In this document: positions 1-8,321 of the stretch, piece after piece
Layout: each line of letters starts with the position of its first letter
Position numbering within the stretch: position 1 is the first letter of the stretch
NCBI GenBank assembly: GCA_031276105.1
Contig: JAISNS010000300.1
Location: forward strand, 1-14,008
DNA length: 14,008 nucleotides
From: Dysgonamonadaceae bacterium
Lineage (GTDB): Bacteria > Bacteroidota > Bacteroidia > Bacteroidales > Azobacteroidaceae
Direction: 5' to 3'
Translations under genes and position numbers: made by a program
Notes under the pieces: model-generated
Database searches by the model: none
What the model saw: only the letters and a program-made list of their open reading frames with translations
Told to the model about the DNA's origin: nothing

Positions 1-121
1 TCGGTGTGAATGATGTGCTTATCCATTGCTACTGAGGTGGTTTTGTTAAATAAAATTAGGTGAAAATGAGGTTCTTACTCGCTAACCTGACGGCTATGGG
101 GTCAAGCCCGCAATGACAAAC
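1..121. other. Gene-free flank with a fragment of the dispersed palindromic repeat
   Basis: I see no coding region on either strand here. Positions 97-118 carry GGGTCAAGCCCGCAATGACA, which matches one arm of the dispersed palindromic repeats at 6226-6341 and 12681-12790. The remainder is AT-rich and shows no clear terminator or promoter. Confidence 0.5.
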
Positions 122-324
122 GGGGAGGCCGACTCCCTCGGAGCGGGGAGGCTGACTCCCTCGGAGCGGGGAGGCTGCTTTCTTCGGGGGGAGAATGCTG
201 CTTTCTTCGGAGGGAGAATGCCGCTTTCTTCGGGGGAGCAAGGCCGGTCTGTTCGGGGGAGCAGGGCTGGTCTGTTCGGGGGAACAGAGCCGGTCTGTTC
301 GGGGGAGCAGGGCGGCCTCATTGG
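122..324. repeat. Array of 23-bp imperfect tandem repeats (8 full units plus a partial)
   Basis: Units of exactly 23 bp start at 122, 145, 168, 191, 214, 237, 260 and 283, followed by a partial unit from 306. All share a GGC-to-TCGG core. They fall into three blocks: units 1-2 contain GACTCCCTCGGAGC, units 3-5 contain GCTTTCTTCGG, and units 6-8 contain GGTCTGTTCGGGGG. This suggests local amplification within blocks. The stop codon of the minus-strand lipoprotein gene (318-320) lies inside the last partial unit, so the array directly abuts the end of the PUL. The array is G-rich on the plus strand. The 23-bp period is not a multiple of 3, which argues against a coding repeat. Confidence 0.9.
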
Positions 325-1295
325 AAATTCACTTTTACCACGACCGTTGCTTCGGCCTGCATTTCCGGTTTACCGGGCACAGCGGATACCAAACGATAGG
401 TGACTTCTTGGGTGAAATCGACCGTTGAAACGCCCGGCTGTTGTTCCGTGTTTCCGATATACACTTTTTCCGACGGCAAAAAGGTGGTAAACACGGGCGT
501 CAGACGGCTTACGTCCGTTCCCACAGGCAGGGTTACATTCATAACGGAGGCGCTGTAATCAAATTCGTTGAGCGCCGGCGTTCCGTTAATACCCGCTAAC
601 TGAAACGAACTGAATCTCGGATAATTAACGGTGTATAATTTATAAGGACGTTCGGTTCCGAAATTCGACCGTACCAGAATGTTTATCGGCTCAGCCAGAT
701 TATATTTCGTCATCGCCGAAAAAGCGTTTCCATTGACGAATATTTTGGTTGAGTCGGACTGAATGATGAATCGCAATTGCTGGGAAAGCGCTACCTGTTG
801 CTCTCGCTTATTGTAAATGGCGCTTCGCGGCAATAGCATCAACCATTCGTCGTTGGCGCGTTTCTCGGCAAATACTTCATTCCGTATTATTTGAGGGCAG
901 GAAATCCGCTCTATTTCGGTCTGGTCGTCAATGACTTTTACGGTGAATGAGCAACTGTCGAACTTCAGATTCGTTGCCCGGTCGCCGGAGGTGGAGGCCA
1001 AACAGACGACTTTGTATTCGCCCGGTACGCGGTATGAGTACGTAAAGCGTTTTTTATTCACGACTAATCCGGTGTTGCTTTGTTCGCGGAGATCGTAATT
1101 TTGCCGGTCGTCGCCGGGATAAACGACGATATTGTCGGCTGTGCTGCCGGCAAAATCAATGATCATCGACTCGTTGACTGTCAACTGGTTTTTATTGATG
1201 CCGGCTTCCAAGTGAGGCGCATCGACTGTTTCCTCGCAGGAAAAGGCGCATAAAAGGGCGGCTATTCCTATTGCTGTTTTTATTTTTGTTTTCAT
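318..1295 (-). CDS. PUL surface lipoprotein with PKD-like and DUF5018-like regions (probable glycan-binding protein)
   Basis: This 325-aa protein is probably a surface glycan-binding lipoprotein encoded downstream of SusD. Residues 1-19 form a lipoprotein signal ending LLCAFSC, with Cys20 as the lipidation site and an acidic EE after it, as is common for exported Bacteroidota lipoproteins. Residues about 35-122 look like a PKD/Ig-type beta-sandwich (YSYRVPGEYKVVCLAS). Residues about 225-325 resemble DUF5018-like domains of PUL lipoproteins (VTLPVGTDVSRLTPVF and DFTQEVTYRL). The ATG at 1295 was chosen because it gives a proper lipoprotein signal 26 nt after the SusD stop. The longer open frame, reaching 1505, would overlap the SusD coding end. 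The domain names come from pattern memory. The ligand is unknown. Confidence 0.82.
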   Translation of the reverse strand: MKTKIKTAIGIAALLCAFSCEETVDAPHLEAGINKNQLTVNESMIIDFAGSTADNIVVYPGDDRQNYDLREQSNTGLVVNKKRFTYSYRVPGEYKVVCLASTSGDRATNLKFDSCSFTVKVIDDQTEIERISCPQIIRNEVFAEKRANDEWLMLLPRSAIYNKREQQVALSQQLRFIIQSDSTKIFVNGNAFSAMTKYNLAEPINILVRSNFGTERPYKLYTVNYPRFSSFQLAGINGTPALNEFDYSASVMNVTLPVGTDVSRLTPVFTTFLPSEKVYIGNTEQQPGVSTVDFTQEVTYRLVSAVPGKPEMQAEATVVVKVNFQ

Positions 1296-1321
1296 GTGTT
1301 TTATTTTTGAAAGTTGAACGA

Positions 1322-3019
1322 TTAATATCCGGGATTTTGTGTTACGGCTCCGTTGGATATGTCTATTTCGCGTTGGGGGATGGGGAAGACTTCGTTTACG
1401 CCTTCGCGGAAATAATAACCGCGTTTGTTGGAGCGACTGGCGCCGAAGGCTTTCAAAACGGTTGCCGCTCTTTTTTGGCGAACCAGATCGAAGAAGCGGT
1501 CCCATTCAAAACACAGTTCCATCCGGCGTTCCAGCCATATATTGTCGCGCATCAGTCCGTAGCCTCCGGCCGGATAGAGCGCCGAGCTGCCGTTAATCGT
1601 ATTGATGAGCGCTTTGTTTTTGTTCAGTTCGGTCAAGGCCCGCGCGCCGAAACCACATTCATTGAGCGCTTCGGCATACATTAAAACGACGTCTGCATAA
1701 CGGATAACGCGCCTGTTTTTGCCGTTGTCGCCTTCGTATTGCGGACGCTCTTTAACCGGCGTGTACCACTTCAGCGGCATATAAGTACCGGGAGGGTTTT
1801 CGTTGGTATCCCCGTCCGGAGCAAATCCGTGATGAGCCAGCAGAAATCCCCTGCGCGCGTCGCTGCTACCAAACAAGGTTTGCATAATTTCTTCCCGGCA
1901 CCACATTTGCGGATTGGCCGGGTAAGTAAGGTCGTAATGATTGCTGAAAATGGGGGTTCCTTCGTTGTTGTCGTTGGTAGAGCCGTCGGCCGATTCTTTG
2001 AATACGACTTCAAAAACAGAGCCTGAACAAAATTCTCCTGCCAGGAAAAACTGGTCGATATATCCGATGGCTTTTCCGTTACAATCCTTATATTCCAGCC
2101 CATAGGCATTTTGCAAGGGATCCAGTTGCGTATCTTTTGTTTCGTAAGGGTCTGTATCCCCATTGAGTTCCTGCGGTTTAAACCAGAGGCGTTTGCGAAG
2201 GGCTTCCCAATCTTCCTGCGCGGGGTCGTATTTCAGTATTTCGCCGAAAGTCATGGAATGGCCGTCGATGAAAAATTCGCCCAGGCGTACCATTTCTTCC
2301 CACTTGCCGGACTTTTCGCCCGGCGTGGCCTGATACATCAGCGCTTTCATGAGCAAAGCGACCGCAGCGCCTTCGCCTATTTTCCCCGCATCGCCGGCGG
2401 TATAGCGCGCCCGCAGCATGATGGCGGCTTCCCGTAAGTCTTTTTCGATATAAGCGTACACTTCTTCCGCCGTACTGCGGGGGATAACCATGTTTTCCAC
2501 CGTTTCGATTTCTGGACGAATCGGCACGCCGCCATAGGTTTTCACCAGATTGAAATAGAAGAACGCCCGTAAAAATTTGGCCTGCGCCAGTATTTCGCGG
2601 ATGTTCCGGTACGAAGCGTATTCGCTGTCGGCCAAGCGTACCCGGTGAGCGTTGGCTATCACCTGATTAGCCCGGTGAATGCCTTTATAATTGATTTCAT
2701 ACCGGTCGCGTATCCAGGTGTTGGAGGGCGTAAACCGGAAATGCACCAATTGTCCCATCTGGCCTTGCAAACCTTCGTCGTTACTCCATACATCGTCGGC
2801 GCAGGCTTCCCCGAAGCGCCATTCACATTCATTGAAAAGATTCATCTGCAATACGTCGTAAGTTGCATTCAGCGCCGTTTGCAATTTATAGCGGGTATCA
2901 TAGAAATTTTCATCGGTCGAAAATCCCTGCACCTCTTTGTCCAAAAAGTCGGCGCATCCGGCGATATGGAGGAATACTAAACTGACTGTCAGTATTTTGA
3001 AAACTGTTTTATTCATCAT
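1322..3019 (-). CDS. SusD/RagB family glycan-binding outer-membrane lipoprotein
   Basis: This 565-aa protein is the SusD partner that caps the SusC pore and binds glycan at the cell surface. The N-terminus has a lipoprotein signal ending LHIAGC (Cys22 from the first Met), followed by the typical ADFLDKE. The ALNATYDVLQ stretch and the RFFDLVRQKRAA region (xRFWDLRR-like in the family) are SusD-like, and the C-terminus EVFPIPQREIDIS...TQNPGY is the classic RagB/SusD ending. The length is normal for the family. Two adjacent ATGs (3019 and 3016) are equally possible starts, and no strong Shine-Dalgarno is seen, which is usual in this phylum. The gene begins 16 nt after the SusC stop, so the two are surely co-transcribed. 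The substrate cannot be read from the sequence. Confidence 0.96.
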   Translation of the reverse strand: MMNKTVFKILTVSLVFLHIAGCADFLDKEVQGFSTDENFYDTRYKLQTALNATYDVLQMNLFNECEWRFGEACADDVWSNDEGLQGQMGQLVHFRFTPSNTWIRDRYEINYKGIHRANQVIANAHRVRLADSEYASYRNIREILAQAKFLRAFFYFNLVKTYGGVPIRPEIETVENMVIPRSTAEEVYAYIEKDLREAAIMLRARYTAGDAGKIGEGAAVALLMKALMYQATPGEKSGKWEEMVRLGEFFIDGHSMTFGEILKYDPAQEDWEALRKRLWFKPQELNGDTDPYETKDTQLDPLQNAYGLEYKDCNGKAIGYIDQFFLAGEFCSGSVFEVVFKESADGSTNDNNEGTPIFSNHYDLTYPANPQMWCREEIMQTLFGSSDARRGFLLAHHGFAPDGDTNENPPGTYMPLKWYTPVKERPQYEGDNGKNRRVIRYADVVLMYAEALNECGFGARALTELNKNKALINTINGSSALYPAGGYGLMRDNIWLERRMELCFEWDRFFDLVRQKRAATVLKAFGASRSNKRGYYFREGVNEVFPIPQREIDISNGAVTQNPGY

Positions 3020-3035
3020 TGCTGTGTTTTAAAGA

Positions 3036-6000
3036 TTACAAAGTTACTTTTAATCCGATTGTTACGGTACGCGATTGGGGATAAGTTCCATGATCGATAC
3101 CCAGATTGATATTATTGGTTTCGGTTTCTATCAATTTGCCTACCTCCGGGTCGAAACCGTTGTATCGCGTAAACGTTAATAAATTATAGGCGCCGACAAA
3201 CAGCGATAAATCTTCTACAAACAGTTTGTTGGCGAATTTCTTGTCGAAATTGCAGGTCAATCTTACTTCTTTCAATCGAATATACGAGCCGTCGTGCAGC
3301 ATAAAGTCCGAAGCCCTGAAATTCCGGTTCAAATCCGTACTGCGAAGGTCGGGCACGGTACCGTTCAGGTTTAAGGGAAAAAACGCCCGGTCGTCGCGCA
3401 ATTGTCCCGACCACTGTTTTTCCCGGATGTCGGCATACAGATTATAGTCCGATGCGGCATTGTTCAGGTAATAATCCATCACGTTGAACACTTTGTTTCC
3501 GGTTTGTCCCTGAAAGAAAACGGTTAAGTCGAAGTTTTTGTATCCGAACGACAAGGGAATACCAAACACAAAGTCGGGCATCGGCGACCCCAGATACGTC
3601 CGGTCTTCGGCTGTAATCAGTCCGTCTCTGTTCACGTCAACAAAGCGGAAATCGCCGGGACGGGTAGTTTGTTCAAAGTCGTTTTTGCCGTAGTCGTATT
3701 GCGAACTGGCCTTTATTTCCTCTTCGGTATTGAAAATGCCGTCCGTTACATAGCCGTAAAAACTGCCGATAGGTCGGCCAATGTCTGTTTTCGTTACAAA
3801 ATCGTTGATGTTTGATTCTTCCAGCCAGCCTCCCCAAACGGGTTCGTTGCCGGTTCCCAAACTGACCACTTCATTCTTAATGTAGCTGATATTGAATCCA
3901 ACCTCGTAGCGAAACTGATTGATTTTGTTTTTATAATTGAAACTGAACTCAATCCCTTTGTTGCGAACCGATCCGGCATTGACCATCGGAGCCTCGTCAA
4001 GCCCGGCGGATATGGGTACGGGCACGCGCAACAACATGTCTGTGGTGAGCCGGTTAAATACTTCCACGCTGAAATCCAGACTGTTTCTGAAGAAGCCGAG
4101 ATCGAGGCCGATATTGGTTGTTTCCGTCTTTTCCCAACGGATGTTCTCATTGCCGATTGATTTGGCGGTAATTCCGGGATAAAGAATATGATTGCCCACG
4201 CCGAGCGGATAGTTGTATTGCGTATTCAACAGCGTGTAGCGTGCCAATTCGTCGATCCGGTTGTTTCCCAACTGTCCCCATCCCACGCGCAATTTGCCGA
4301 AAGAAAGCAACTGCTGGTTTTGCATAAAAGGCTCTGAAATAAACTTCCATCCCAAAGAAAGGGAAGGGAAATAGCCCCAGCGATTTTTGGCGGAGAAAAC
4401 AGACGAAGCGTCGGCGCGGAAGTTGGCCTGAAACAAATACCGGTCGAGGAGGTTGTAATTGACCCTGCCTACAAATCCGACGGCTGTCCATTCGCGGTCG
4501 TAGCCATACGTTTTGTCGCCGGTATAACCGCCGGTCAGATGCCACAAATGCGGATCGTTGCTCGCCGTTCCTTTTTTGGTTGATTCCTGAAAACTGCTGC
4601 TGTACCCTTCCAGTGTCTGGCCGCCCAGTACGGTAATATCGTGGTTTTCATTTTTCCATGCAAAGGTTAACAGGTTGTTTATTTCCCATTTATTAATCAG
4701 GTTCCGGCGTTCGAAAATGGTACTCAGGTCGTTGATTGCAAAGTCTTCATCCAGTTTGTTTATTTCGGTAAAGCGGGTTCTTGTTTCCGGAACGACATAA
4801 TCGGACACCTTGAATTGATAATTCAGCAGTTTGCCGATTTGCGCGCTCAGGCTCACATTCACGTCCAAGCGATGCCGTTTCGTATTGTTGTGGTTGCGGT
4901 CTAAAACCGCCAGCGGATGATCTTCCGACCAGTAGCCCCTGTTGTTGCAGGTAAATACCATTGGGTTTTGATACAGCGCGCGCTTCAAAACGCTGTTTTG
5001 TCCTTCGGGGACACTCGCTTTGTCTTCCCAGACATACGACATGTTTGCGACGAATTGCAACCATTTTGTCAGCTCGCTGCTCAGGTTTACCCGCGTGTTG
5101 AAACGGTTGTATTCCGAAGTATTGACAATTCCTTTGTCGTCGTAATAACTTCCGCTGACTAAGTATTTGTTTTTTTCGTTTCCACCGGCAATCGTGAGGT
5201 TGTATTGTTGCCTGACGCCGGTTTGAGTAATCGCATCCCACCAGTTGGCCGGCGAACTGCGCCGGATGGTGTCGATATCATTGAATATGCGTTCATTATA
5301 ATAGAGTTCCTGCGTCGTCGGGTCTTTGGAATAATACAGTTGGCCGTCGGCGGAATACATACTTGTTCCGTTGATATAGTCTTTCATCAGCGCATATTGA
5401 TCCAAGCTCAAAACCGGAATTGTTTTCCACGGGGTAGAAAAACCCACGTAGCTGTCGAAAGTAATTTTCGTTCCTGTCTTCTCGCCGCTTTTGGTGGTTA
5501 TTGCAACAATTCCGTTGGCGCCGCGCGCGCCGTATATGGAACTGGAGGCAGCGTCCTTAAATATTTCGACGTTGGCAATATCGTTCGGATTGAGGTGGTT
5601 GATTCCGTCCACAATAAACCCGTCCACTACGTAGAGCGGGTCGGCGTCGTTGACGGTACCGGTTCCTCTGATTTTGATGGTGGTCGTACTTCCGGGCGCT
5701 CCGGTGTTCTGGATAACGGTAACGCCGGATGCTTTTCCCTGCAATGCCTGCACGACAGAGGCTACCGGGACATCGTTCACGTCTTTTCCCGAAATGGAAG
5801 AGATGGAACCGGTGAGGTCGCTTTTCTTCTGAACGCCGTATCCGATAACCACGAGTTCGTCCAGTGCGTGGGTTGTTTCTTCCATCAAGACGAGTATTTC
5901 CTCGCCTTTGCCGGCGCTTGCTTCCGTGGCGGCGTAACCCAAATAACTGAAAGTCAGCGTAGCGTTGGCGGCTGTTTTCAGAATGAATTTCCCGTCAAGA

Positions 6001-6179
6001 TCAGTTACCGTACCGTTTACGCTTCCTTTTTCCATCACGCTAACCCCAATGAGCGGTTCCCGGCTTTCGCTGTCCAATACGCTTCCGGTTACCGAAACCG
6101 TGTTTTGCCCGTAGGAAACAAGGGCGTAAAACAAGGTAATGAAAACGAATGTTATACGGGATAATTTATATCTAATCAT
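3036..6179 (-). CDS. SusC/RagA family TonB-dependent outer-membrane transporter
   Basis: This 1047-aa protein is the outer-membrane beta-barrel importer of the SusCD complex, driven by TonB-ExbBD. Residues 1-24 are a signal peptide ending SYGQ. Residues about 27-101 form a carboxypeptidase-regulatory-like beta-sandwich (VTGSVLDSES...EPLIGVSV...GTVTDLDGKF). A TonB-box region, DELVVIGYGVQKK, lies at about 107-119. The plug follows (about 120-235) with the SusC hallmarks QALQGKASGV, PLYVVDGF and SSSIYGARGANGIV. The rest is barrel, ending in TVTIGLKVTL with an aliphatic/aromatic-poor last strand. The length is normal. No N-terminal anti-sigma-interacting (STN) extension is present, so this locus is unlikely to use an ECF-sigma trans-envelope switch through this receptor. 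A repeat-bearing 171-nt gap separates it from the upstream T9SS gene. Confidence 0.97.
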   Translation of the reverse strand: MIRYKLSRITFVFITLFYALVSYGQNTVSVTGSVLDSESREPLIGVSVMEKGSVNGTVTDLDGKFILKTAANATLTFSYLGYAATEASAGKGEEILVLMEETTHALDELVVIGYGVQKKSDLTGSISSISGKDVNDVPVASVVQALQGKASGVTVIQNTGAPGSTTTIKIRGTGTVNDADPLYVVDGFIVDGINHLNPNDIANVEIFKDAASSSIYGARGANGIVAITTKSGEKTGTKITFDSYVGFSTPWKTIPVLSLDQYALMKDYINGTSMYSADGQLYYSKDPTTQELYYNERIFNDIDTIRRSSPANWWDAITQTGVRQQYNLTIAGGNEKNKYLVSGSYYDDKGIVNTSEYNRFNTRVNLSSELTKWLQFVANMSYVWEDKASVPEGQNSVLKRALYQNPMVFTCNNRGYWSEDHPLAVLDRNHNNTKRHRLDVNVSLSAQIGKLLNYQFKVSDYVVPETRTRFTEINKLDEDFAINDLSTIFERRNLINKWEINNLLTFAWKNENHDITVLGGQTLEGYSSSFQESTKKGTASNDPHLWHLTGGYTGDKTYGYDREWTAVGFVGRVNYNLLDRYLFQANFRADASSVFSAKNRWGYFPSLSLGWKFISEPFMQNQQLLSFGKLRVGWGQLGNNRIDELARYTLLNTQYNYPLGVGNHILYPGITAKSIGNENIRWEKTETTNIGLDLGFFRNSLDFSVEVFNRLTTDMLLRVPVPISAGLDEAPMVNAGSVRNKGIEFSFNYKNKINQFRYEVGFNISYIKNEVVSLGTGNEPVWGGWLEESNINDFVTKTDIGRPIGSFYGYVTDGIFNTEEEIKASSQYDYGKNDFEQTTRPGDFRFVDVNRDGLITAEDRTYLGSPMPDFVFGIPLSFGYKNFDLTVFFQGQTGNKVFNVMDYYLNNAASDYNLYADIREKQWSGQLRDDRAFFPLNLNGTVPDLRSTDLNRNFRASDFMLHDGSYIRLKEVRLTCNFDKKFANKLFVEDLSLFVGAYNLLTFTRYNGFDPEVGKLIETETNNINLGIDHGTYPQSRTVTIGLKVTL

Positions 6180-6218
6180 CGGTATTATATTTAAGTTTAT
6201 AAGAAAATCGGTTTATAT

Positions 6219-6226
6219 CAAAAATA
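6219..6226 (-). promoter_or_regulatory. Candidate -7 box (TATTTTTG) ahead of susC-like gene
   Basis: Read on the minus strand, the sequence is TATTTTTG, matching the Bacteroidota -7 consensus TAnnTTTG, about 40 nt upstream of the SusC start. No clean TTTG -33 element sits at the expected distance; only a T-run is present. The box touches the outer edge of the inverted repeat at 6226-6341, so it could provide internal transcription of the SusCD genes. This is weak evidence. Confidence 0.35.
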
Positions 6227-6341
6227 AGATGTGGCTGTCTAAAAAGCCTGTCATCCCTGCGCTTGACGCGCAATGACAAGGGTTTCAGAGGGGATCCCGC
6301 GTCAAGCGCGGGATGACATACTTTTGAGACGGCCGCATCTT
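6226..6341. repeat. Long inverted repeat (dispersed palindromic element) between two PUL genes
   Basis: The left arm (6226-6270) and right arm (6298-6341) are imperfect reverse complements over about 44 nt. The inner part is almost perfect (TGTCATCCC-GCGCTTGACGCG, with one extra T in the left arm). The outer part includes GGCTGTCT/GGCCGTCTC-type ends. The short spacer contains CAATGACA. The element fills nearly all of the 171-nt gap between the T9SS gene stop (6351) and the SusC start. If transcribed, it would fold into a strong hairpin. A related copy is at 12681-12790 and a fragment is near 97-118, so this is a dispersed family of the REP/BIME or MITE-like kind. Confidence 0.85.
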
Positions 6342-6350
6342 AATTGCTAA

Positions 6351-8243
6351 TTATTTAACAATTAGCGTGGACTTGTGCGTATTTTCGGCGCCGGTAATCA
6401 GCACTTGATAAATACCTTTTTGAAGCGTCGATATATTGACCGAATGGTTGTCCGGCTGTAATTCTGTTTTTACCAGCCGTCCGGTGAGGTCAAAAATCTT
6501 CACGCTAATCACTTTTCCTTCCACATTGAAACTGAATTTATCGGAGGCCGGGTTGGGGAATATAGCAAATTTGGCCGCTGCCGCTACGGATTCGATGGCG
6601 GTAATTTCGTCTCTTGTTCTATATTCTATATCCAGATTATCGGTCTCCTTTGCCGGATCGAATGTCGGTTTGCGGTAACTGTAGCAATAAAGCCCTTTAT
6701 TGGAGTTGATGTCTCCACGGGAAAAAATCAGATCTCCGCCCAAGTTGCGCAAGGTATGAATTTCATCTGATGTCGGATCAAAATTGGTTACCAGCACCGG
6801 GGTAGATTCTTTATCGTCGATTCGGAGCAATTTTTGTCTGTGTCCGGTAGCTGGGCCGGAATCACTCCACCAGTAGGCGCTTCCGCTGGCTACGGTCAGT
6901 TCTTTTACCCAGTTACTTTGGTCTGCTCCCGGTTCAAAATCCGACTGTAAATAAACGTTTTCTCCGTCGGTATAATGCAGTTCTCCGCCATAATTGCCTT
7001 CCAATTTCGGATCATCACCGGACTGGCCGCAAAACATATACACGCCGTCAAATTCCACGCCCGGATCCGGCCAGCCGTTAATCTTGGCGCCAACTCCTGC
7101 CGACAGCGGATTTTTATTCACCTGCAAAACGGTAAAATTACCTTTTGTCAAATCGGTACATCCCAACTGTATTGTGCGTTCGTCGGCGTACCATCCTCTG
7201 CCGTACACTTTTCCGTTGTAAGGGAATTGTCCCACTTCCGTCATATTACCTCCATTGCCTATTCCTGCGTCGTTTATAGTCGGATCGGTATCGGCAATCA
7301 TGTAGGTACCTTCTTCGGTACCGTCGCTGGCCCAAGGTTCGTTGCCGGCATCCGGCGTCCAAGCTTTAAAGAATAACTTTTCATTGTAAAAGTTCACCAT
7401 TTGGTCGATGGCCGAATTGCGCGTCTTTCCGTCGTCGGGCGTTTCCGGATTGGTGACTTCCCAATTGATGTCTTTCACCATTTTGGTACCGGCCGGCGTT
7501 CCGTCTGTAACCCAAAGTTCTTCGCCTTTGGTGACGCCTTCTTTAACGTCCGCTTTGAAGAATACTTTCCGGCCAACCCTCATCCAAGGATAATGGTAAG
7601 AGCCGTTGTCCTGACCAGGCCATCGCGTGTCGCACTCATAAAGCAGCGAAGTTCCGGCTTCTGTTCCGTCGCTGATCCACAACCAATATTGCTTGGCGCC
7701 GGCAGCCGAACCGGAATCATACTCTTCACTGTCAATACTTTTAGCTCTAAAAACAAACTGTGTTTCGTTGATTTGCGTAAAAGCGTTCGGATTGGAACCT
7801 TCGCCAAAGTCGTGGATTTGTTTCACCTGATAAGTTCCTTCTTCCGTTCCGTCCGATATCCACAATTCGCTTCCGTTTGTTCCGTCGTTGGCTGCAAAAA
7901 CAACCTTGTCGTTAAAACGGGCAATCTCGTTGATGTCCGAACTTGCCGCACCCGGTTGAATGTCTTTTACCATTTTGGTACCGGCCACCGTTCCATCCGT
8001 TACCCACAATTCTTCCCCATGCGCAGCATCTGATGCGGCAAAAAAAGCTTTGTAGCCTTTCGATTTTTCACCGGCCACGACCAAGTTTTTAGTCTTGGCT
8101 TTTTTCTGTGCGGTCTCAATTTTCGCAGTTACGCCATCCGGCAATAAACTAACTAATGTTCCACCTGCGCCCTCGTTGAGTTGCGCAAATACTCCTCCCA
8201 CTGACAGGAGAGCAAACAAAATTAAAAATGTACTCTTTTTCAT
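6351..8243 (-). CDS. T9SS-sorted extracellular protein with ELWxTDGTxxGT repeats
   Basis: This 630-aa secreted protein has a signal peptide (residues 1-20, ending GGVFAQ). Its repeats are centred on ELWVTDGTVAGTKMVKDI at residues about 78-95, with relatives at 126-142, 187-203, 242-259 and 302-318 and a degenerate one near 421-427. The repeats lie roughly 45-60 residues apart and are preceded by VVFAA/VFFKA-type strands, which suggests blades of a beta-propeller; that fold is my inference. Residues about 560-630 are a T9SS type A sorting domain (FAIFPNPASDKFSF, VKIFDLTGRLVK, LQKGIYQVLI, ending STLIVK). The protein should therefore cross the outer membrane through the type IX system and be cleaved or anchored at the surface. 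It sits 78 nt after the hydrolase gene, in the same direction as the SusCD genes. Its role is unknown; it may be carbohydrate binding or adhesion. No catalytic motif is recognised. Confidence 0.88.
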   Translation of the reverse strand: MKKSTFLILFALLSVGGVFAQLNEGAGGTLVSLLPDGVTAKIETAQKKAKTKNLVVAGEKSKGYKAFFAASDAAHGEELWVTDGTVAGTKMVKDIQPGAASSDINEIARFNDKVVFAANDGTNGSELWISDGTEEGTYQVKQIHDFGEGSNPNAFTQINETQFVFRAKSIDSEEYDSGSAAGAKQYWLWISDGTEAGTSLLYECDTRWPGQDNGSYHYPWMRVGRKVFFKADVKEGVTKGEELWVTDGTPAGTKMVKDINWEVTNPETPDDGKTRNSAIDQMVNFYNEKLFFKAWTPDAGNEPWASDGTEEGTYMIADTDPTINDAGIGNGGNMTEVGQFPYNGKVYGRGWYADERTIQLGCTDLTKGNFTVLQVNKNPLSAGVGAKINGWPDPGVEFDGVYMFCGQSGDDPKLEGNYGGELHYTDGENVYLQSDFEPGADQSNWVKELTVASGSAYWWSDSGPATGHRQKLLRIDDKESTPVLVTNFDPTSDEIHTLRNLGGDLIFSRGDINSNKGLYCYSYRKPTFDPAKETDNLDIEYRTRDEITAIESVAAAAKFAIFPNPASDKFSFNVEGKVISVKIFDLTGRLVKTELQPDNHSVNISTLQKGIYQVLITGAENTHKSTLIVK

Positions 8244-8321
8244 GATTGAAAAAATTTAAAATTAAACATTAAATAAAACTATATTCATTCGTGATTTCCG
8301 GTTACTTGCATAGCTGTAAAA

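Noticed and set aside
122..324. CRISPR array
   Set aside because: The repeats are directly adjacent without unique spacers, are only 23 bp and are imperfect. No cas genes are present.
94..403. Proline/glycine-rich frames across the 23-bp repeats on both strands
   Set aside because: They arise from translating a GC-rich 23-bp tandem repeat. The period is not a multiple of 3, and frames on both strands remain open only by composition.
318..1505. Longer open frame for the PUL lipoprotein reaching 1505
   Set aside because: The extra N-terminal 70 residues overlap the SusD coding end in another frame and look like shadow translation. The ATG at 1295 gives a proper lipoprotein signal.
5205..6164. 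319-codon open frame antisense to SusC
   Set aside because: It lies wholly opposite a convincing SusC N-terminal half and has no recognisable motif or start context. Long antisense frames are common in GC-moderate genes.
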